This document shows, in pieces, positions 1 through 8,633 of a DNA stretch of 62,015 nucleotides. The translations under genes and the position numbers were made by a program. This stretch comes from an uncultured Phascolarctobacterium sp. (lineage in GTDB: Bacteria > Bacillota > Negativicutes > Acidaminococcales > Acidaminococcaceae): contig CAJKLD010000012.1 in NCBI GenBank assembly GCA_905200645.1, forward strand, positions 1-62,015. Reading direction: 5' to 3'. Numbering within the stretch: the first letter of the stretch is position 1; every line of letters starts with the position of its first letter. Under the pieces are notes generated by a model, which saw only the letters and a list, made by a program, of their open reading frames with translations, did no database searches and was not told the origin of the DNA.

Positions 1-55
1 CAGAAGCACATAGACAAACCATAATTAAAAATGTTAGTAATATTTTTTTTAGCAT
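1..55 (-). CDS. 5' end of an exported protein gene (partial)
   Basis: Only the first 18 codons lie in the window. They begin at an ATG on the minus strand (complement of 53-55), preceded by a GGAGT ribosome site about 11 bases upstream. The visible residues, MLKKILLTFLIMVCLCAS, form a basic start and a hydrophobic core typical of a signal peptide. The Cys residues could belong to a lipobox, but the sequence runs off the window. It follows the glycosyltransferase gene after 38 bases in the same direction and is probably the next gene of the surface-sugar operon. The function cannot be told. Confidence 0.5.
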   Translation of the reverse strand, partial: MLKKILLTFLIMVCLCAS

Positions 56-93
56 TTTATATCATACTCCAATTCTTTTATATTTTTTATTAC

Positions 94-1416
94 TCAAAGA
101 CTGTTTAATATCTCCCACACCTGCTCCGCAATCACTTTATATGAATATTTTCCTACATAATCATTATCCTGCGCAACTGATATATCCCCTGTTTCTTTCC
201 ATTCTCTATACTTTGAATAAATATATTCTTTCAATACAGGATACGTTTCCTTAGGTCTTGATGCTTCATAACAAACACCACCAAGTCGTCCCATATATTT
301 GCTTGGAAATGAATAAGGTATATCTCCATTTACTACATAAACAATCGGTTTTCCGGACATCATGTATTCATACATTTTTCCTGTCCAAGCACAATTATCT
401 CCTTTAACATTAAAAGCCGCCTGAATAAGAATCGCCGCATTACGCTGAAGTTCAAGAACTTTATATCTAGGTATTTCATTTAAATTCGTAAAGTATTCTG
501 TTGCCCCATGTGAGTCAGCCATAATCTGTGCCAACCGTCCAGCTCTTCCAGCATACAAAACTCTAACTTTTTGCTTATCAATTTTCCCCTCCAAAATTAA
601 TTCATTGAGTACTTGATAAACGACGCTAAAATCCTGCTGATTTCCAAACAGAGAACCAGTATAGATAAGATTAAACCAGCTTGGATTTTTAGGTACAGCT
701 CTATCTTCTGGATCATAACCATTAGTAACAGTATAATCTTTTACTCCCACGTCAGTATGTGTATTAATGAAATCGTCAACATGCAGAACAGCATCTGCTA
801 AAGCAGAATGTTTTTGAACATAACTCGCATGCCCATAACCATATTTTACCATATCAAGATTATCTCGTCCGCAAATATCCCGAAAATCACAAATCCATTT
901 TAACCTTTTATTCTCTGATTTCAATTTATAGCACACCATAAATGGCCAAATACTAGGATACGACGAAATAACTACATCATACTCATTAGCTTTGCTTCTG
1001 ATTGCCCTTAACAAAGTTTTATGAGTCGTCCAAGAATAATATGTTTGATAAAGAGTGCTAATTCTTGATTTTACATAGCCCTTAAAAGTATGATTCATTT
1101 TGTCCTCTGCACTGATAAAGCTTTTATTCTTACCCAACATAGTTTTTTTATAGCATTTAACCAGTCTCAAGACTGTATCAGCAACAGGCACCTCAAAATA
1201 ATGATCAAAGTATTGCATATCTTCTTCTAATAATTTATCCTTCATGAGAAAAATCTGACTGTTATAATCATAGTAATTCTTTTTATTTGTAAGCACATCA
1301 ATAACTACTTCTTTACCATGATTTTTCTTTAAATATTTTGCAATTTTTGTCCATCTTATTGCTCCAATAGTCTGCACAGGCGCAATACTCTCACAAACAA
1401 GCAAAATCCTCATCAT
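94..1416 (-). CDS. Glycosyltransferase, GT4-like
   Basis: A 440-residue protein without a signal peptide. It opens with MMRILLVCESIAP, the beta-strand/loop that starts the GT-B fold. The C-terminal half has the donor-binding pattern: a NGYDPED segment, YTGSLFG (about residues 253-259), VLYAGRAGR, and later MYEYMMSGKPIVYV, where a Lys-Met-Tyr-Glu-Tyr stretch fits the GT4 E-x7-E region. It probably adds a sugar to a surface polysaccharide repeat at the cytoplasmic membrane. Donor and acceptor are unknown. It is the last complete gene of the polysaccharide operon, 186 bases after the flippase gene. It is visibly richer in A+T than the housekeeping genes of the window, suggesting a variable, transferred part of the locus. 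Confidence 0.75.
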   Translation of the reverse strand: MMRILLVCESIAPVQTIGAIRWTKIAKYLKKNHGKEVVIDVLTNKKNYYDYNSQIFLMKDKLLEEDMQYFDHYFEVPVADTVLRLVKCYKKTMLGKNKSFISAEDKMNHTFKGYVKSRISTLYQTYYSWTTHKTLLRAIRSKANEYDVVISSYPSIWPFMVCYKLKSENKRLKWICDFRDICGRDNLDMVKYGYGHASYVQKHSALADAVLHVDDFINTHTDVGVKDYTVTNGYDPEDRAVPKNPSWFNLIYTGSLFGNQQDFSVVYQVLNELILEGKIDKQKVRVLYAGRAGRLAQIMADSHGATEYFTNLNEIPRYKVLELQRNAAILIQAAFNVKGDNCAWTGKMYEYMMSGKPIVYVVNGDIPYSFPSKYMGRLGGVCYEASRPKETYPVLKEYIYSKYREWKETGDISVAQDNDYVGKYSYKVIAEQVWEILNSL

Positions 1417-1602
1417 CCCAACCGTCCTTCCATAAAAAACTCACAGTTCCCGATGATTTTTTGAGATCATATCATATACAACTATCTTCTCCCTGCTCCA
1501 CCAAAACACATTTTAGAATTAACACTATATACAAACGCAATTCTCATAATATATACCTCATCTATTTTACAAACCACATAAACTTTCTAAACACCAACAG
1601 CC

Positions 1603-2916
1603 TTATCCCCTCAGCCCCAATTTATTTTGCTCATTAAGTATTTTTAACGCATACACCAGCCCGCCAAAGGTCAATACGCTTGCAACTACTTCAGCGCTAA
1701 AGGTGGCATAGGCAGCTCCCAGTATGCCAAATCTGGGAATCATATAAAGGTTAAATATTATATTGGCAGCACACGATATAAAAGCGCAAGCAGCATTAAA
1801 TTTTACTACCTTTAACGCCGCAAGAAAATTCACGCTCAAAGAACGAAATGTGCCTGCAACACAATATCCGGCAACCAAAATTCTAAACGGCTGCACTGCT
1901 GCGAGATATTGCTTTCCTGCAACAAGCTGAATAATCCAGGGAGCACATACAATAAGCGCTAGGCTAAGCACCAAATTGAAAATAAACATATTGGTAAAAA
2001 CTTTTGATAATGCTTTTTTCAACCAAGTTACATTTTGATTGTGCGCTACTACATCTGGCACTATACATATAACAACACTCTGCGGAATGAATTTTATTGC
2101 CGTTGGTATAAGCGTAGCTACTTTATAAATAGCTACCATTTGCGCCGAAGCGCTTAAAATGCCGACCATAGTAATGTCTATTAAAAATAGAAGCGTATTA
2201 AGCGTACTGCTGACGCCATTAAAAATTGAATAATGCCAAAGCTGCTTTTTCTCACTGCTCTCCAATTGTTCCGCACGAAAAATAGCTAAAATATTTTCTC
2301 GTATCTGCCACAGCATAATAAACAATACACCTAGCGAAGCAATGTATTTAGCAGCAATAACCCCGCCAATTCCCCAAATTGCGCCTATGCAGGTACCGCC
2401 GGCGACGAAAATTGTATGCATTGTTATTAATTTGGCATAACTATTAAACCGGTTTTGACTTCGAAGAATAATCAATATAAGCTGAATAAAATATTCAATG
2501 AGCAGCAGCGGAAGATAAAATTGAATGTATCTTTTCGTTTGCCTAATCGGCAAATCCACCCAAAAAATTACTGTTGCAAAAACAGCTATAATCAATAAAT
2601 TAGCCATCATGCCGGCGCTGGCGCAATAACGATAAAAACTATTTTCTTTAACGCTGCCTCTATTTTCTATACCAAATTGCAACGCTCCCGCTGCAAGTCC
2701 AAACCCCATAATCAGTGCGGCATAAGAATATATGTTTCCGGCATAGCTTAAAATGCCGTATTCGTACTGTGCAAGCATTCTTGTCACAAGCATATTGCTT
2801 AACATTAAAACAAACTTATTAACAACATTAGCCGTAAAAATCTGCAAAATTCCCTTTTTAAGCTGTTGCCAAATTATATACAAATTTTGTTTTATGAAAG
2901 CAGACTGAGCAGACAT
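1603..2916 (-). CDS. Polysaccharide flippase (Wzx/MOP family)
   Basis: A 437-residue integral membrane protein with about 12 hydrophobic segments and the polysaccharide-transport pattern of the MOP superfamily. It has an N-terminal NVVNKFVLMLSNMLVTRML stretch, a Gly-rich second helix region (YAALIMGFGLAAGALQFG) and a long C-terminal run of helices. Such proteins move lipid-linked sugar repeats across the cytoplasmic membrane. It lies 33 bases after the nucleotide-sugar dehydrogenase gene on the same strand, which supports export of the sugar made by the upstream genes. The substrate cannot be deduced from the sequence. Oligosaccharide flippase is the best reading; a teichuronic-acid type exporter is the alternative. 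Confidence 0.8.
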   Translation of the reverse strand: MSAQSAFIKQNLYIIWQQLKKGILQIFTANVVNKFVLMLSNMLVTRMLAQYEYGILSYAGNIYSYAALIMGFGLAAGALQFGIENRGSVKENSFYRYCASAGMMANLLIIAVFATVIFWVDLPIRQTKRYIQFYLPLLLIEYFIQLILIILRSQNRFNSYAKLITMHTIFVAGGTCIGAIWGIGGVIAAKYIASLGVLFIMLWQIRENILAIFRAEQLESSEKKQLWHYSIFNGVSSTLNTLLFLIDITMVGILSASAQMVAIYKVATLIPTAIKFIPQSVVICIVPDVVAHNQNVTWLKKALSKVFTNMFIFNLVLSLALIVCAPWIIQLVAGKQYLAAVQPFRILVAGYCVAGTFRSLSVNFLAALKVVKFNAACAFISCAANIIFNLYMIPRFGILGAAYATFSAEVVASVLTFGGLVYALKILNEQNKLGLRG

Positions 2917-2949
2917 TCCAAATGTTCATCCTTCTATTTAAGTAAGCTT

Positions 2950-4278
2950 TTATAATCTCCAAAAACGTATTCCTGTGGCTTTTAATTCATCTAAACGATA
3001 GAGGCTTTTCACATCAATCAATATTTTCTTATCATTGGCCAATTCTTTTTTATACATATGTAAAATTTTTTCTATGGTCAGTAACCTATACGAATTATGC
3101 GCTACGGCAACAATAACACAATCTGCTAAAGGCAGTTTAGCAAACGGAACTAAATTTACACCATACATTTTCTGCACAAGTTCTGCATTGGCAAACTCAT
3201 CGCTAATAACAGGCTCAATGTTATAAGCTTTAAATCTGTTAATTAAATCTATAACCTTACTGGTTCTAATATCCGAACAATTCTCTTTAAAGGTTATCCC
3301 TAAAATTACAACTTTGGCTTTTCTTACATCTGTTCCGGCATTCAGCATTTCGCGAACAGCCATATCAGCTATATAAGCAGCCATGCTTTCGTTAGTTTTT
3401 CTACAGCATTGTAATATGGAGCTGTCGCATTTTAGTTTATTGGCAAGCTCCAGTAAATAATAAGAATCCACACCTATGCAGTGTCCGCCAACCAAGCCGG
3501 GAACAAAACCTAATGAATTCCATTTGGTATTAATTCCTGCAACCACTTCATGAGTATCAATATTTAATTTATTGCACAGCTTAGCAACTTCATTCATAAA
3601 AGCAATATTAACGTCACGCTGACTGTTTTCAATCAATTTTACAGCTTCTGCCGTTTTGATATCAGAAACCAAATAGGTCCCGGCCTTCACTGCAATATTA
3701 TAAACCTTTTGAATTTCCGTTGCCGTTTCCTCATCCATACCCGATATTATTTTACAAACATTAGCAAAAGTATGAAGCGTATCACCCGGATTTATACGTT
3801 CAGGACTATAACCGATTTTCCAATCAATGCCACATTGCAAATTAGAAGCTTGCTCAATTATTGGCGCACATAATGTTTCTGTTACACCGGGATATACGGT
3901 TGACTCAAAAACAACAATCGTTCCTTTAGATACATTTTCGCCTACCATTTGCGCTGCTTGCTTAATTAACGTAAGGTCAGGAGTATGGTCACTTTTTACC
4001 GGAGTAGGAACAGCAACAATAATAAATTTTGCTTCTTTAAGCTTTGTAGGAGCTGAAGTAAATTCTATCTTAGGATTATCAATTTCTTCCTTTATTTCTT
4101 TATTTATATCAGCACCGTTTTTACACTCATCAATACGTTTTCGATTGACATCAAAGCCTATAACCTGCACATATTTGGCAAATTCTATGGCAACAGGCAG
4201 CCCCACATAACCGAGTCCCACCAGTGCCAGCTTTGTTTTTCCTGAAAGCAATTCTTGATAAATATTATTAAAGTGCAT
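2950..4278 (-). CDS. UDP-N-acetylhexosamine 6-dehydrogenase (WbpO/TviB/WbpA class)
   Basis: 442 residues, the usual length of UDP-sugar dehydrogenases. An N-terminal Rossmann motif, LALVGLGYVGLPVAIEF (about residues 17-33), binds NAD+. The middle carries the EAVKLIENSQRDVNIAFMNE helix. The catalytic Cys is in GGHCIGVDSYYL (about 266-277), and ILGITFKENCSDIRTSK belongs to the C-terminal UDP-binding domain. The reaction is two-step NAD+ oxidation of C6 of UDP-GlcNAc or UDP-GalNAc to the uronic acid. AGGAGA lies 5 bases before the ATG. It ends 33 bases before the flippase gene and starts 15 bases after the aminotransferase gene. With WbpB, WbpE and WbpD homologues beside it, it most likely makes the first intermediate of a diacetamido-uronic acid. 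Confidence 0.88.
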   Translation of the reverse strand: MHFNNIYQELLSGKTKLALVGLGYVGLPVAIEFAKYVQVIGFDVNRKRIDECKNGADINKEIKEEIDNPKIEFTSAPTKLKEAKFIIVAVPTPVKSDHTPDLTLIKQAAQMVGENVSKGTIVVFESTVYPGVTETLCAPIIEQASNLQCGIDWKIGYSPERINPGDTLHTFANVCKIISGMDEETATEIQKVYNIAVKAGTYLVSDIKTAEAVKLIENSQRDVNIAFMNEVAKLCNKLNIDTHEVVAGINTKWNSLGFVPGLVGGHCIGVDSYYLLELANKLKCDSSILQCCRKTNESMAAYIADMAVREMLNAGTDVRKAKVVILGITFKENCSDIRTSKVIDLINRFKAYNIEPVISDEFANAELVQKMYGVNLVPFAKLPLADCVIVAVAHNSYRLLTIEKILHMYKKELANDKKILIDVKSLYRLDELKATGIRFWRL

Positions 4279-4293
4279 TGTTTCTCCTATTAC

Positions 4294-5421
4294 TTAGTTA
4301 TTTTCTATAATTATTCTGCTAATTCTAGCCACATCATTTTTTGATAAATATGGATGTATTGGCAAGCTTAGTACATTTTTTACTGTCTGCAAAGTATGGG
4401 GATATTCTATATCTGCAAAACCGCTTTTTGCAAATGCTTTTTGTTGATGCAGCGGCAGAGGATAATAAATCATAGAAGGAATATCTTTTTCACTTAACGC
4501 TTTCTGCACTCTGCATCTTGTTGCAGCATCTTTGAGCATAATCGTATACTGCGCCCAGCTTGAATAATATCCGGAAGGAATATAAGGCGTTGTTACCACA
4601 TTGGCTAAACGCTCCGTATACCAATTTGCTATTTCATTAACGGCAGCCAATTCATATTTTACAAATGCTTGAAATTTTTCCAAAAGAATAGCTGCCTGCA
4701 GCGTATCTAAACGCGAATTTATTCCCAGCTCACAATATTCATACTTATTATTTTTCAAACTTCCCTGTGAACGCAACGAAAATAACCGCTCTGCAAGCTT
4801 AGCATCATCTGTAAAAACAGCGCCGCCGTCGCCGTAACAACCTAAAGGCTTCGCAGGGAAAAAAGAAGTTATTGCTAAATCGCCAAAAGAGCAAGCCTTT
4901 TCTTCACCAATTCTGCCACCAAAGCCTTGTGCGCCATCTTCTATTATTTTCAAATTATATTTTTGCGCTATTGCTTTAATTTGCGGATAATCTGCCGGCA
5001 AACCAAAAAGGTCAACCGGAATAACAGCTTTAGGTACAAATTTACCTTCAGCTATAACCTTTGCAATAGCCTTTTCCAATGACTGTGGAGAAATATTAAA
5101 GGTCCGTTTATCAATATCAACAAATATTACCTCGGCATTAAGCAACGCAGCTGCTCCCGCCGAAGCAATGTAGGTAAAATCAGAGGTAAAAACAGCATCG
5201 CCACGGCCAATTCCCATTGCCATTAAAGACAACATCAACGCATCGGTTCCATTAGCACAAGTAACACAATATTTACAACCTACATAATCAGCAAGTACTT
5301 TTTCCAACTTCTCAACTTGTCTGCCCAATATAAAATTAGAAGAATCCAGCACCGATAGTATAGCACAATCAATCTGCGGTTTCAACGCTTGATACTGTGC
5401 CTTCAAATCTTTGAATTGCAT
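4294..5421 (-). CDS. wbpE: UDP-3-keto-sugar aminotransferase (DegT/DnrJ/EryC1/StrS family, WbpE-like)
   Basis: 375 residues, PLP enzyme of the sugar aminotransferase family. Visible marks are the N-terminal FKDLKAQYQALKPQID, CANGTDALMLSLMA (cofactor phosphate site), EDGAQGFGG with the ring-stacking Asp, and SFFPAKPLGCYGDGGAV, whose Lys (about residue 191) would form the internal aldimine. Then come LRSQGS and GINSRLDTLQAAIL, typical of the family. It would transfer an amino group from glutamate to the 3-keto group made by the WbpB-like protein. Its start overlaps the end of the acetyltransferase gene by 19 bases, so translation is probably coupled; GAGGAAATAAA precedes the ATG. Confidence 0.85.
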   Translation of the reverse strand: MQFKDLKAQYQALKPQIDCAILSVLDSSNFILGRQVEKLEKVLADYVGCKYCVTCANGTDALMLSLMAMGIGRGDAVFTSDFTYIASAGAAALLNAEVIFVDIDKRTFNISPQSLEKAIAKVIAEGKFVPKAVIPVDLFGLPADYPQIKAIAQKYNLKIIEDGAQGFGGRIGEEKACSFGDLAITSFFPAKPLGCYGDGGAVFTDDAKLAERLFSLRSQGSLKNNKYEYCELGINSRLDTLQAAILLEKFQAFVKYELAAVNEIANWYTERLANVVTTPYIPSGYYSSWAQYTIMLKDAATRCRVQKALSEKDIPSMIYYPLPLHQQKAFAKSGFADIEYPHTLQTVKNVLSLPIHPYLSKNDVARISRIIIENN

Positions 5422-5990
5422 TTTATTTCCTCTAGACCAAAATCACCTTTTTGATAATGCCGACCACAAGCAGCACATTTTAAATTATCGCCAAGAGTTT
5501 TTCCACACTCGCATGCCCAGCCAATTTTTTTAGCGGGCACTCCAATCATAATAGCGTGCGCGGGAACATCCGCTACCACCACTGCTCCTGCTCCAATCAA
5601 AGCCCAACAACCAATTGTATGATTGCAAAGTATAGTAGCATTTGCCCCTATGCTTGCTCCGGTTTTAACAAGAGTTTTATAAAACTTTGATATATCACCC
5701 TTAGGATATTTAGCTCTTGGCGTAAGATCATTGGTAAAAACACAGGAGGGGCCGCAAAACACATAGTCCTCAAGTTCAACACCACTATAAACCGAAACAT
5801 TATTCTGTAATTTAACGCCATTGCCAATTTTTACATTTTGACTTACATTTACATTTTGGCCCAAAGTACATTGCCTGCCAATTATTGTTCCTTTTTGAAT
5901 ATGGCAGAAGTGCCAAATTTTAGTTCCCTCGCCGATTATTACATTGTCATCAACAAAACTGCTTTTATGCACAAAATATTTTTCACTCAT
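5403..5990 (-). CDS. wbpD: UDP-3-amino-sugar N-acetyltransferase, left-handed beta-helix (WbpD-like)
   Basis: 195 residues. Hexapeptide repeats run from about residue 12 to 150 (VIIGEGTKI, TIIGRQCTLG, VKIGNGVKLQ, ASIGANATI, ALIGAGAVVV), giving the left-handed beta helix of acetyl-CoA transferases. VFTNDLTPRAKYPKGD matches the WbpD-type loop. The tail has two Cys pairs (CECG and CAACG), a small ribbon common in this group. It would N-acetylate the 3-amino group of the sugar made by the aminotransferase. The start overlaps the stop of the WbpB-like gene by 8 bases (ATGAGTGA), and the end overlaps the aminotransferase start, so the three genes form a tightly packed unit. Confidence 0.85.
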   Translation of the reverse strand: MSEKYFVHKSSFVDDNVIIGEGTKIWHFCHIQKGTIIGRQCTLGQNVNVSQNVKIGNGVKLQNNVSVYSGVELEDYVFCGPSCVFTNDLTPRAKYPKGDISKFYKTLVKTGASIGANATILCNHTIGCWALIGAGAVVVADVPAHAIMIGVPAKKIGWACECGKTLGDNLKCAACGRHYQKGDFGLEEIKCNSKI

Positions 5991-7053
5991 TTTTAAATTT
6001 ATCCTTAAAATCTATAGTTGCCCCTTTTAAGAGCGGCAATTTCACCGGCTTTTTCGTGGCTGATGATTGATAAATGGCTAAAATAACTTCCATTGCCTTT
6101 TTCCCGGCTTCTCCATTTACATAGGGCTGCCTTCCATTATAAATTGCTTCAATCATATCAGCATAAAGAGGAGTATGCCCATAACCATAAATACTCGGCG
6201 GCGTTTCGCTAAATTCCTTCTTTACATAATCCGCCTCATCAAGTCCGTCAGCAAAACTCCACTCAATAATTTTATTTACAGATTTTCCTCCAACTTTAGC
6301 CGTTGCCCGTTCACCCAACAAACACAAGCTCTCCTCTAAATTCTTGGGATAAACATTCGTTGTGCCTTCAATAACGCCATAGGCTCCGTTAGTAAATTTT
6401 ACTAAGGCAATTCCTAAATCTTCTGCCTCTATAAACGGATGCAGCAGATTATCCGTGTACGCAAAAACCTCTTCTATTTCGCTTCCCATCAGCCAACATA
6501 ATAAATCAATATTATGTATGCTTTGGTTCATCATTACCCCCCCATCCTGCTGCCAAGTACCGCGCCATGGGGCTTGTTCATAATATTCTCGATTTCTGTT
6601 CCAATAAACATGCGCATTGCCATAAAGAAGTCTGCCAAATCTTTCTTGTTCTATAGCTGCATGCAAATATTGAATTGGTTTGTTAAATCTGTTTTGGTGG
6701 CAAGTACAGACAAGTACATTTTTTTCCTGAGCCAATTTTATAATTTTATCGGCATCTGCTATGGACAAAGCAAGAGGCTTTTCAATAATAACATGACAGC
6801 CGGCCTGAACACAGTCGCAAGCAATAGCAGCATGTCTGCCGCTTTCTGTCGCTATGGCTACAAGTTCAGGCTGCTCTTTCTCCAACATTTCTTTATAATC
6901 AATATATTTGTTGACATGACTCAGATGCATTGTCTTTTCATCCATTTTATAAGAAGCTATATCACAAACAGCAACAATATCCAGCTTATTATTTTTAGCA
7001 GCTTCAATATGATGAATAGCAATTCTTCCGCAGCCTATTAACGCATATTTCAT
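5983..7053 (-). CDS. wbpB: Gfo/Idh/MocA oxidoreductase, WbpB-like sugar 3-dehydrogenase
   Basis: 356 residues. The start MKYALIGCGRIAIHHIEAA is a Rossmann NAD(P)-binding motif; EKPLAL (about residues 92-97) is the conserved Glu-Lys-Pro of the family; the rest is the GFO_IDH_MocA C-terminal domain, including GGVMMNQSIHNIDLLCWLMG. In the Pseudomonas pathway WbpB oxidises C3 of UDP-GlcNAc-uronate; the neighbours here are the matching partners. It is the first gene of the operon. AGGAG lies 11 bases before the ATG, the leader contains the AAAAG repeat (7091-7120), and a promoter is visible at 7123-7151. Confidence 0.85.
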   Translation of the reverse strand: MKYALIGCGRIAIHHIEAAKNNKLDIVAVCDIASYKMDEKTMHLSHVNKYIDYKEMLEKEQPELVAIATESGRHAAIACDCVQAGCHVIIEKPLALSIADADKIIKLAQEKNVLVCTCHQNRFNKPIQYLHAAIEQERFGRLLYGNAHVYWNRNREYYEQAPWRGTWQQDGGVMMNQSIHNIDLLCWLMGSEIEEVFAYTDNLLHPFIEAEDLGIALVKFTNGAYGVIEGTTNVYPKNLEESLCLLGERATAKVGGKSVNKIIEWSFADGLDEADYVKKEFSETPPSIYGYGHTPLYADMIEAIYNGRQPYVNGEAGKKAMEVILAIYQSSATKKPVKLPLLKGATIDFKDKFKNE

Positions 7054-7090
7054 TTACCGGCTTACTCCTAATTTTATATTTTCTAATAAT

Positions 7091-7120
7091 CTTTTCTTTT
7101 CTTTTCTTTTCTTTTCTTTA
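7091..7120. repeat. Pentanucleotide tandem repeat (CTTTT)6 in an operon leader
   Basis: Six near-perfect units of CTTTT on the plus strand (AAAAG on the minus strand), the last ending in A. It lies between the predicted -10 box and the ribosome site of the surface-sugar operon. The predicted transcription start (about 7116) falls at or within its upstream edge. Copy-number change by slippage would alter the length of the leader or the first transcribed bases. Confidence 0.85.
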
Positions 7121-7122
7121 TA

Positions 7123-7151
7123 ATTATACATCCTCGTTATTTTTTTGTCTA
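7123..7151 (-). promoter_or_regulatory. Promoter of the surface-sugar operon
   Basis: On the minus strand TAGACA (7151-7146), a 17-base spacer and a perfect TATAAT (7128-7123). It points at the WbpB-like gene, whose ATG is 70 bases downstream, across the AAAAG repeat. Confidence 0.55.
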
Positions 7152-7216
7152 TAAAACAATTCTGCAGCTTTCGTAATATTTTAGCCTGTTGCATAAGCCT
7201 GCTGCCAGCTCTTTTG

Positions 7217-7245
7217 TTGACATCTATGGCAAAGCATTTTATACT
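7217..7245 (+). promoter_or_regulatory. Promoter of the Crp/Fnr-family gene
   Basis: TTGACA, 17 bases, TATACT. The predicted start of transcription near 7252 rules out an upstream extension of the coding region and fixes the start codon at 7271. Confidence 0.7.
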
Positions 7246-7270
7246 AGAAAAAACCGCGGAGGTGAAGCGT

Positions 7271-7924
7271 ATGGATTTTTCCTTTTATTTTCCTATTTGG
7301 CATAAACTAACTCCTGCGCAGCAGCTTTTAGAAAAAAGCGCTGTGTTTCGCAAAATAGAAAAAGGCAGTATTATTCATAACGGCAGCGTTCATTGCACCG
7401 GACTTTTATTAGTCGCCAGCGGTCAGCTGCGCGCTTATATGCTTTCAGAAGACGGCCGTGAAATAACGCTTTACCGTTTATTGGCACGCGATATGTGTTT
7501 ATTTTCTGCTTCCTGCATGATGAACAGTATTCAATTTGAAATTACCATTGAAGCTGAAAAAGATACGCAGCTTTGGATAATTCCCGCAGACATTTATAAA
7601 AAGCTGATGGCCGAATCTACAGCAGTTGCTAATTACACTAACGAAATTATGGCTTCTCGTTTTTCTGATGTTATGTGGCTTATGGAACAAGTGCTTTGGA
7701 AAAGCTTTGACAAACGTTTAGCAGAATTTTTGCTGACAGAATCAGAGCTCGAAGCTGCCACAATTTTAAAAATCACTCACGAAGCTATTGGTAATCACTT
7801 AGGCAATCCTCGCGAGGTTGTCACGCGCATGCTGCGGTATTTTCAAAACGAAGGTCTAGTTAATCTCAGCAGAGGAACTATTGAAATTAAAAATAAAGAA
7901 AAATTACAGTCTATGCTACAATAA
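7271..7924 (+). CDS. Crp/Fnr-family transcription regulator
   Basis: 217 residues. An N-terminal cyclic-nucleotide-binding-like beta roll (about residues 20-115) is followed by a long helix and a winged helix (about 145-215). The recognition helix reads NPREVVTRML. The spacing R-E-x3-R is that of E. coli CRP Arg180/Glu181/Arg185, which read TGTGA; an FNR head would lack the Arg. No N-terminal Cys cluster for an FNR iron-sulfur centre is present, and I do not see a full cAMP pocket, so the signal is unknown. GGAGGTG sits 6 bases before the ATG. The gene diverges from the sugar operon. Across the next intergenic region a perfect TGTGA/TCACA box sits in front of the ferredoxin operon, a likely target. 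Confidence 0.85.
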   Translation: MDFSFYFPIWHKLTPAQQLLEKSAVFRKIEKGSIIHNGSVHCTGLLLVASGQLRAYMLSEDGREITLYRLLARDMCLFSASCMMNSIQFEITIEAEKDTQLWIIPADIYKKLMAESTAVANYTNEIMASRFSDVMWLMEQVLWKSFDKRLAEFLLTESELEAATILKITHEAIGNHLGNPREVVTRMLRYFQNEGLVNLSRGTIEIKNKEKLQSMLQ

Positions 7925-7927
7925 CAG

Positions 7928-7957
7928 CAAGGGCGCCGCTCACAAGCGGCGCCCTTG
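7928..7957 (+). terminator. Hairpin after the Crp/Fnr gene
   Basis: A perfect 12-bp stem (CAAGGGCGCCGC with its complement) around a 6-base loop, starting 4 bases after the stop codon. The T-tract that follows is poor (TAGTATTT), so it may work with Rho or mainly protect the mRNA. Confidence 0.7.
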
Positions 7958-8060
7958 TAGTATTTAAAAAGCTTGACAGCATTGCTAAACTTTAACTTTA
8001 ATTTTCTGCGTGCAAAATTTTTATTAACTGCTGCTTTTTGTACTGCTATTAAAATTCCTG

Positions 8061-8633
8061 TTACTCTTTATTTTTTACTTTACAGATAAGTTGCGTTACT
8101 GTACCCATCGGGCAGTACACGCACCAGCTGCGCGGCTTAAATAAAACCATGGTGATTAAGCCAAGCACCGTAGAAGTCAGCATAACGCTGTAAAAGCCAA
8201 AGGCAAACTGCGCAGCGCCGGGATTCACGGCATTGCCAAGATACGCCCAATGCCACGGCAGCTTAAAAGTCCACAGCAGCGTAACAGCCTGCTGTAAATC
8301 TGCCGTGCCTGCAAACACAAGATAGGTATTCCACAACATTTGCAAAAACATAACACAGAAAAAAATTAAAAAGCCGTAACGAAAAGCTTTGCTTTTCATC
8401 CATTGGGGAATATCATGTCTGCGCGAAAGTCCAAAGCGTCCGCCAAGCAAACTGAAAAGCTGTCCTCGTCCGCAATAACGATTGCAATAACTTTTAGTTC
8501 CGTACACAAACGCAATAATCAATGGAATAAAAAAGCATAAAAGTCCCAACCAAGCAAAAAGGATATTAAAAAACCCCAAAATAAGATAGGTAAGGGAAAG
8601 AAGCCAAAGATAATCGTACCATTTTTTATTCAT
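8061..8633 (-). CDS. 4Fe-4S membrane protein, NapH/YccM-like
   Basis: 190 residues with about four membrane helices (about 8-45, 88-108, 145-165). Two Cys clusters, CNRYCGRG (about residues 52-59) and CVYCPMG (about 171-177), are each Cys-poor versions of the NapH/NosR-type 4Fe-4S motifs. Such proteins pass electrons between membrane quinols and a soluble or periplasmic partner. It overlaps the upstream ferredoxin gene by 4 bases (ATGA), so the two are made together; the ferredoxin is the natural partner. The pair could serve nitrogen-oxide or other stress metabolism under the Crp/Fnr regulator, but no terminal reductase is in the window. Confidence 0.7.
   Translation of the reverse strand: MNKKWYDYLWLLSLTYLILGFFNILFAWLGLLCFFIPLIIAFVYGTKSYCNRYCGRGQLFSLLGGRFGLSRRHDIPQWMKSKAFRYGFLIFFCVMFLQMLWNTYLVFAGTADLQQAVTLLWTFKLPWHWAYLGNAVNPGAAQFAFGFYSVMLTSTVLGLITMVLFKPRSWCVYCPMGTVTQLICKVKNKE

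Noticed and set aside
7091..7120. A CRISPR or larger repeat array
   Set aside because: The unit is only 5 bases and there are no spacers; it is a simple-sequence repeat.
7145..7270. A longer N-terminus (42 residues) for the Crp/Fnr protein
   Set aside because: A TTGACA-17-TATACT promoter lies inside it, and GGAGGTG points to the ATG at 7271.
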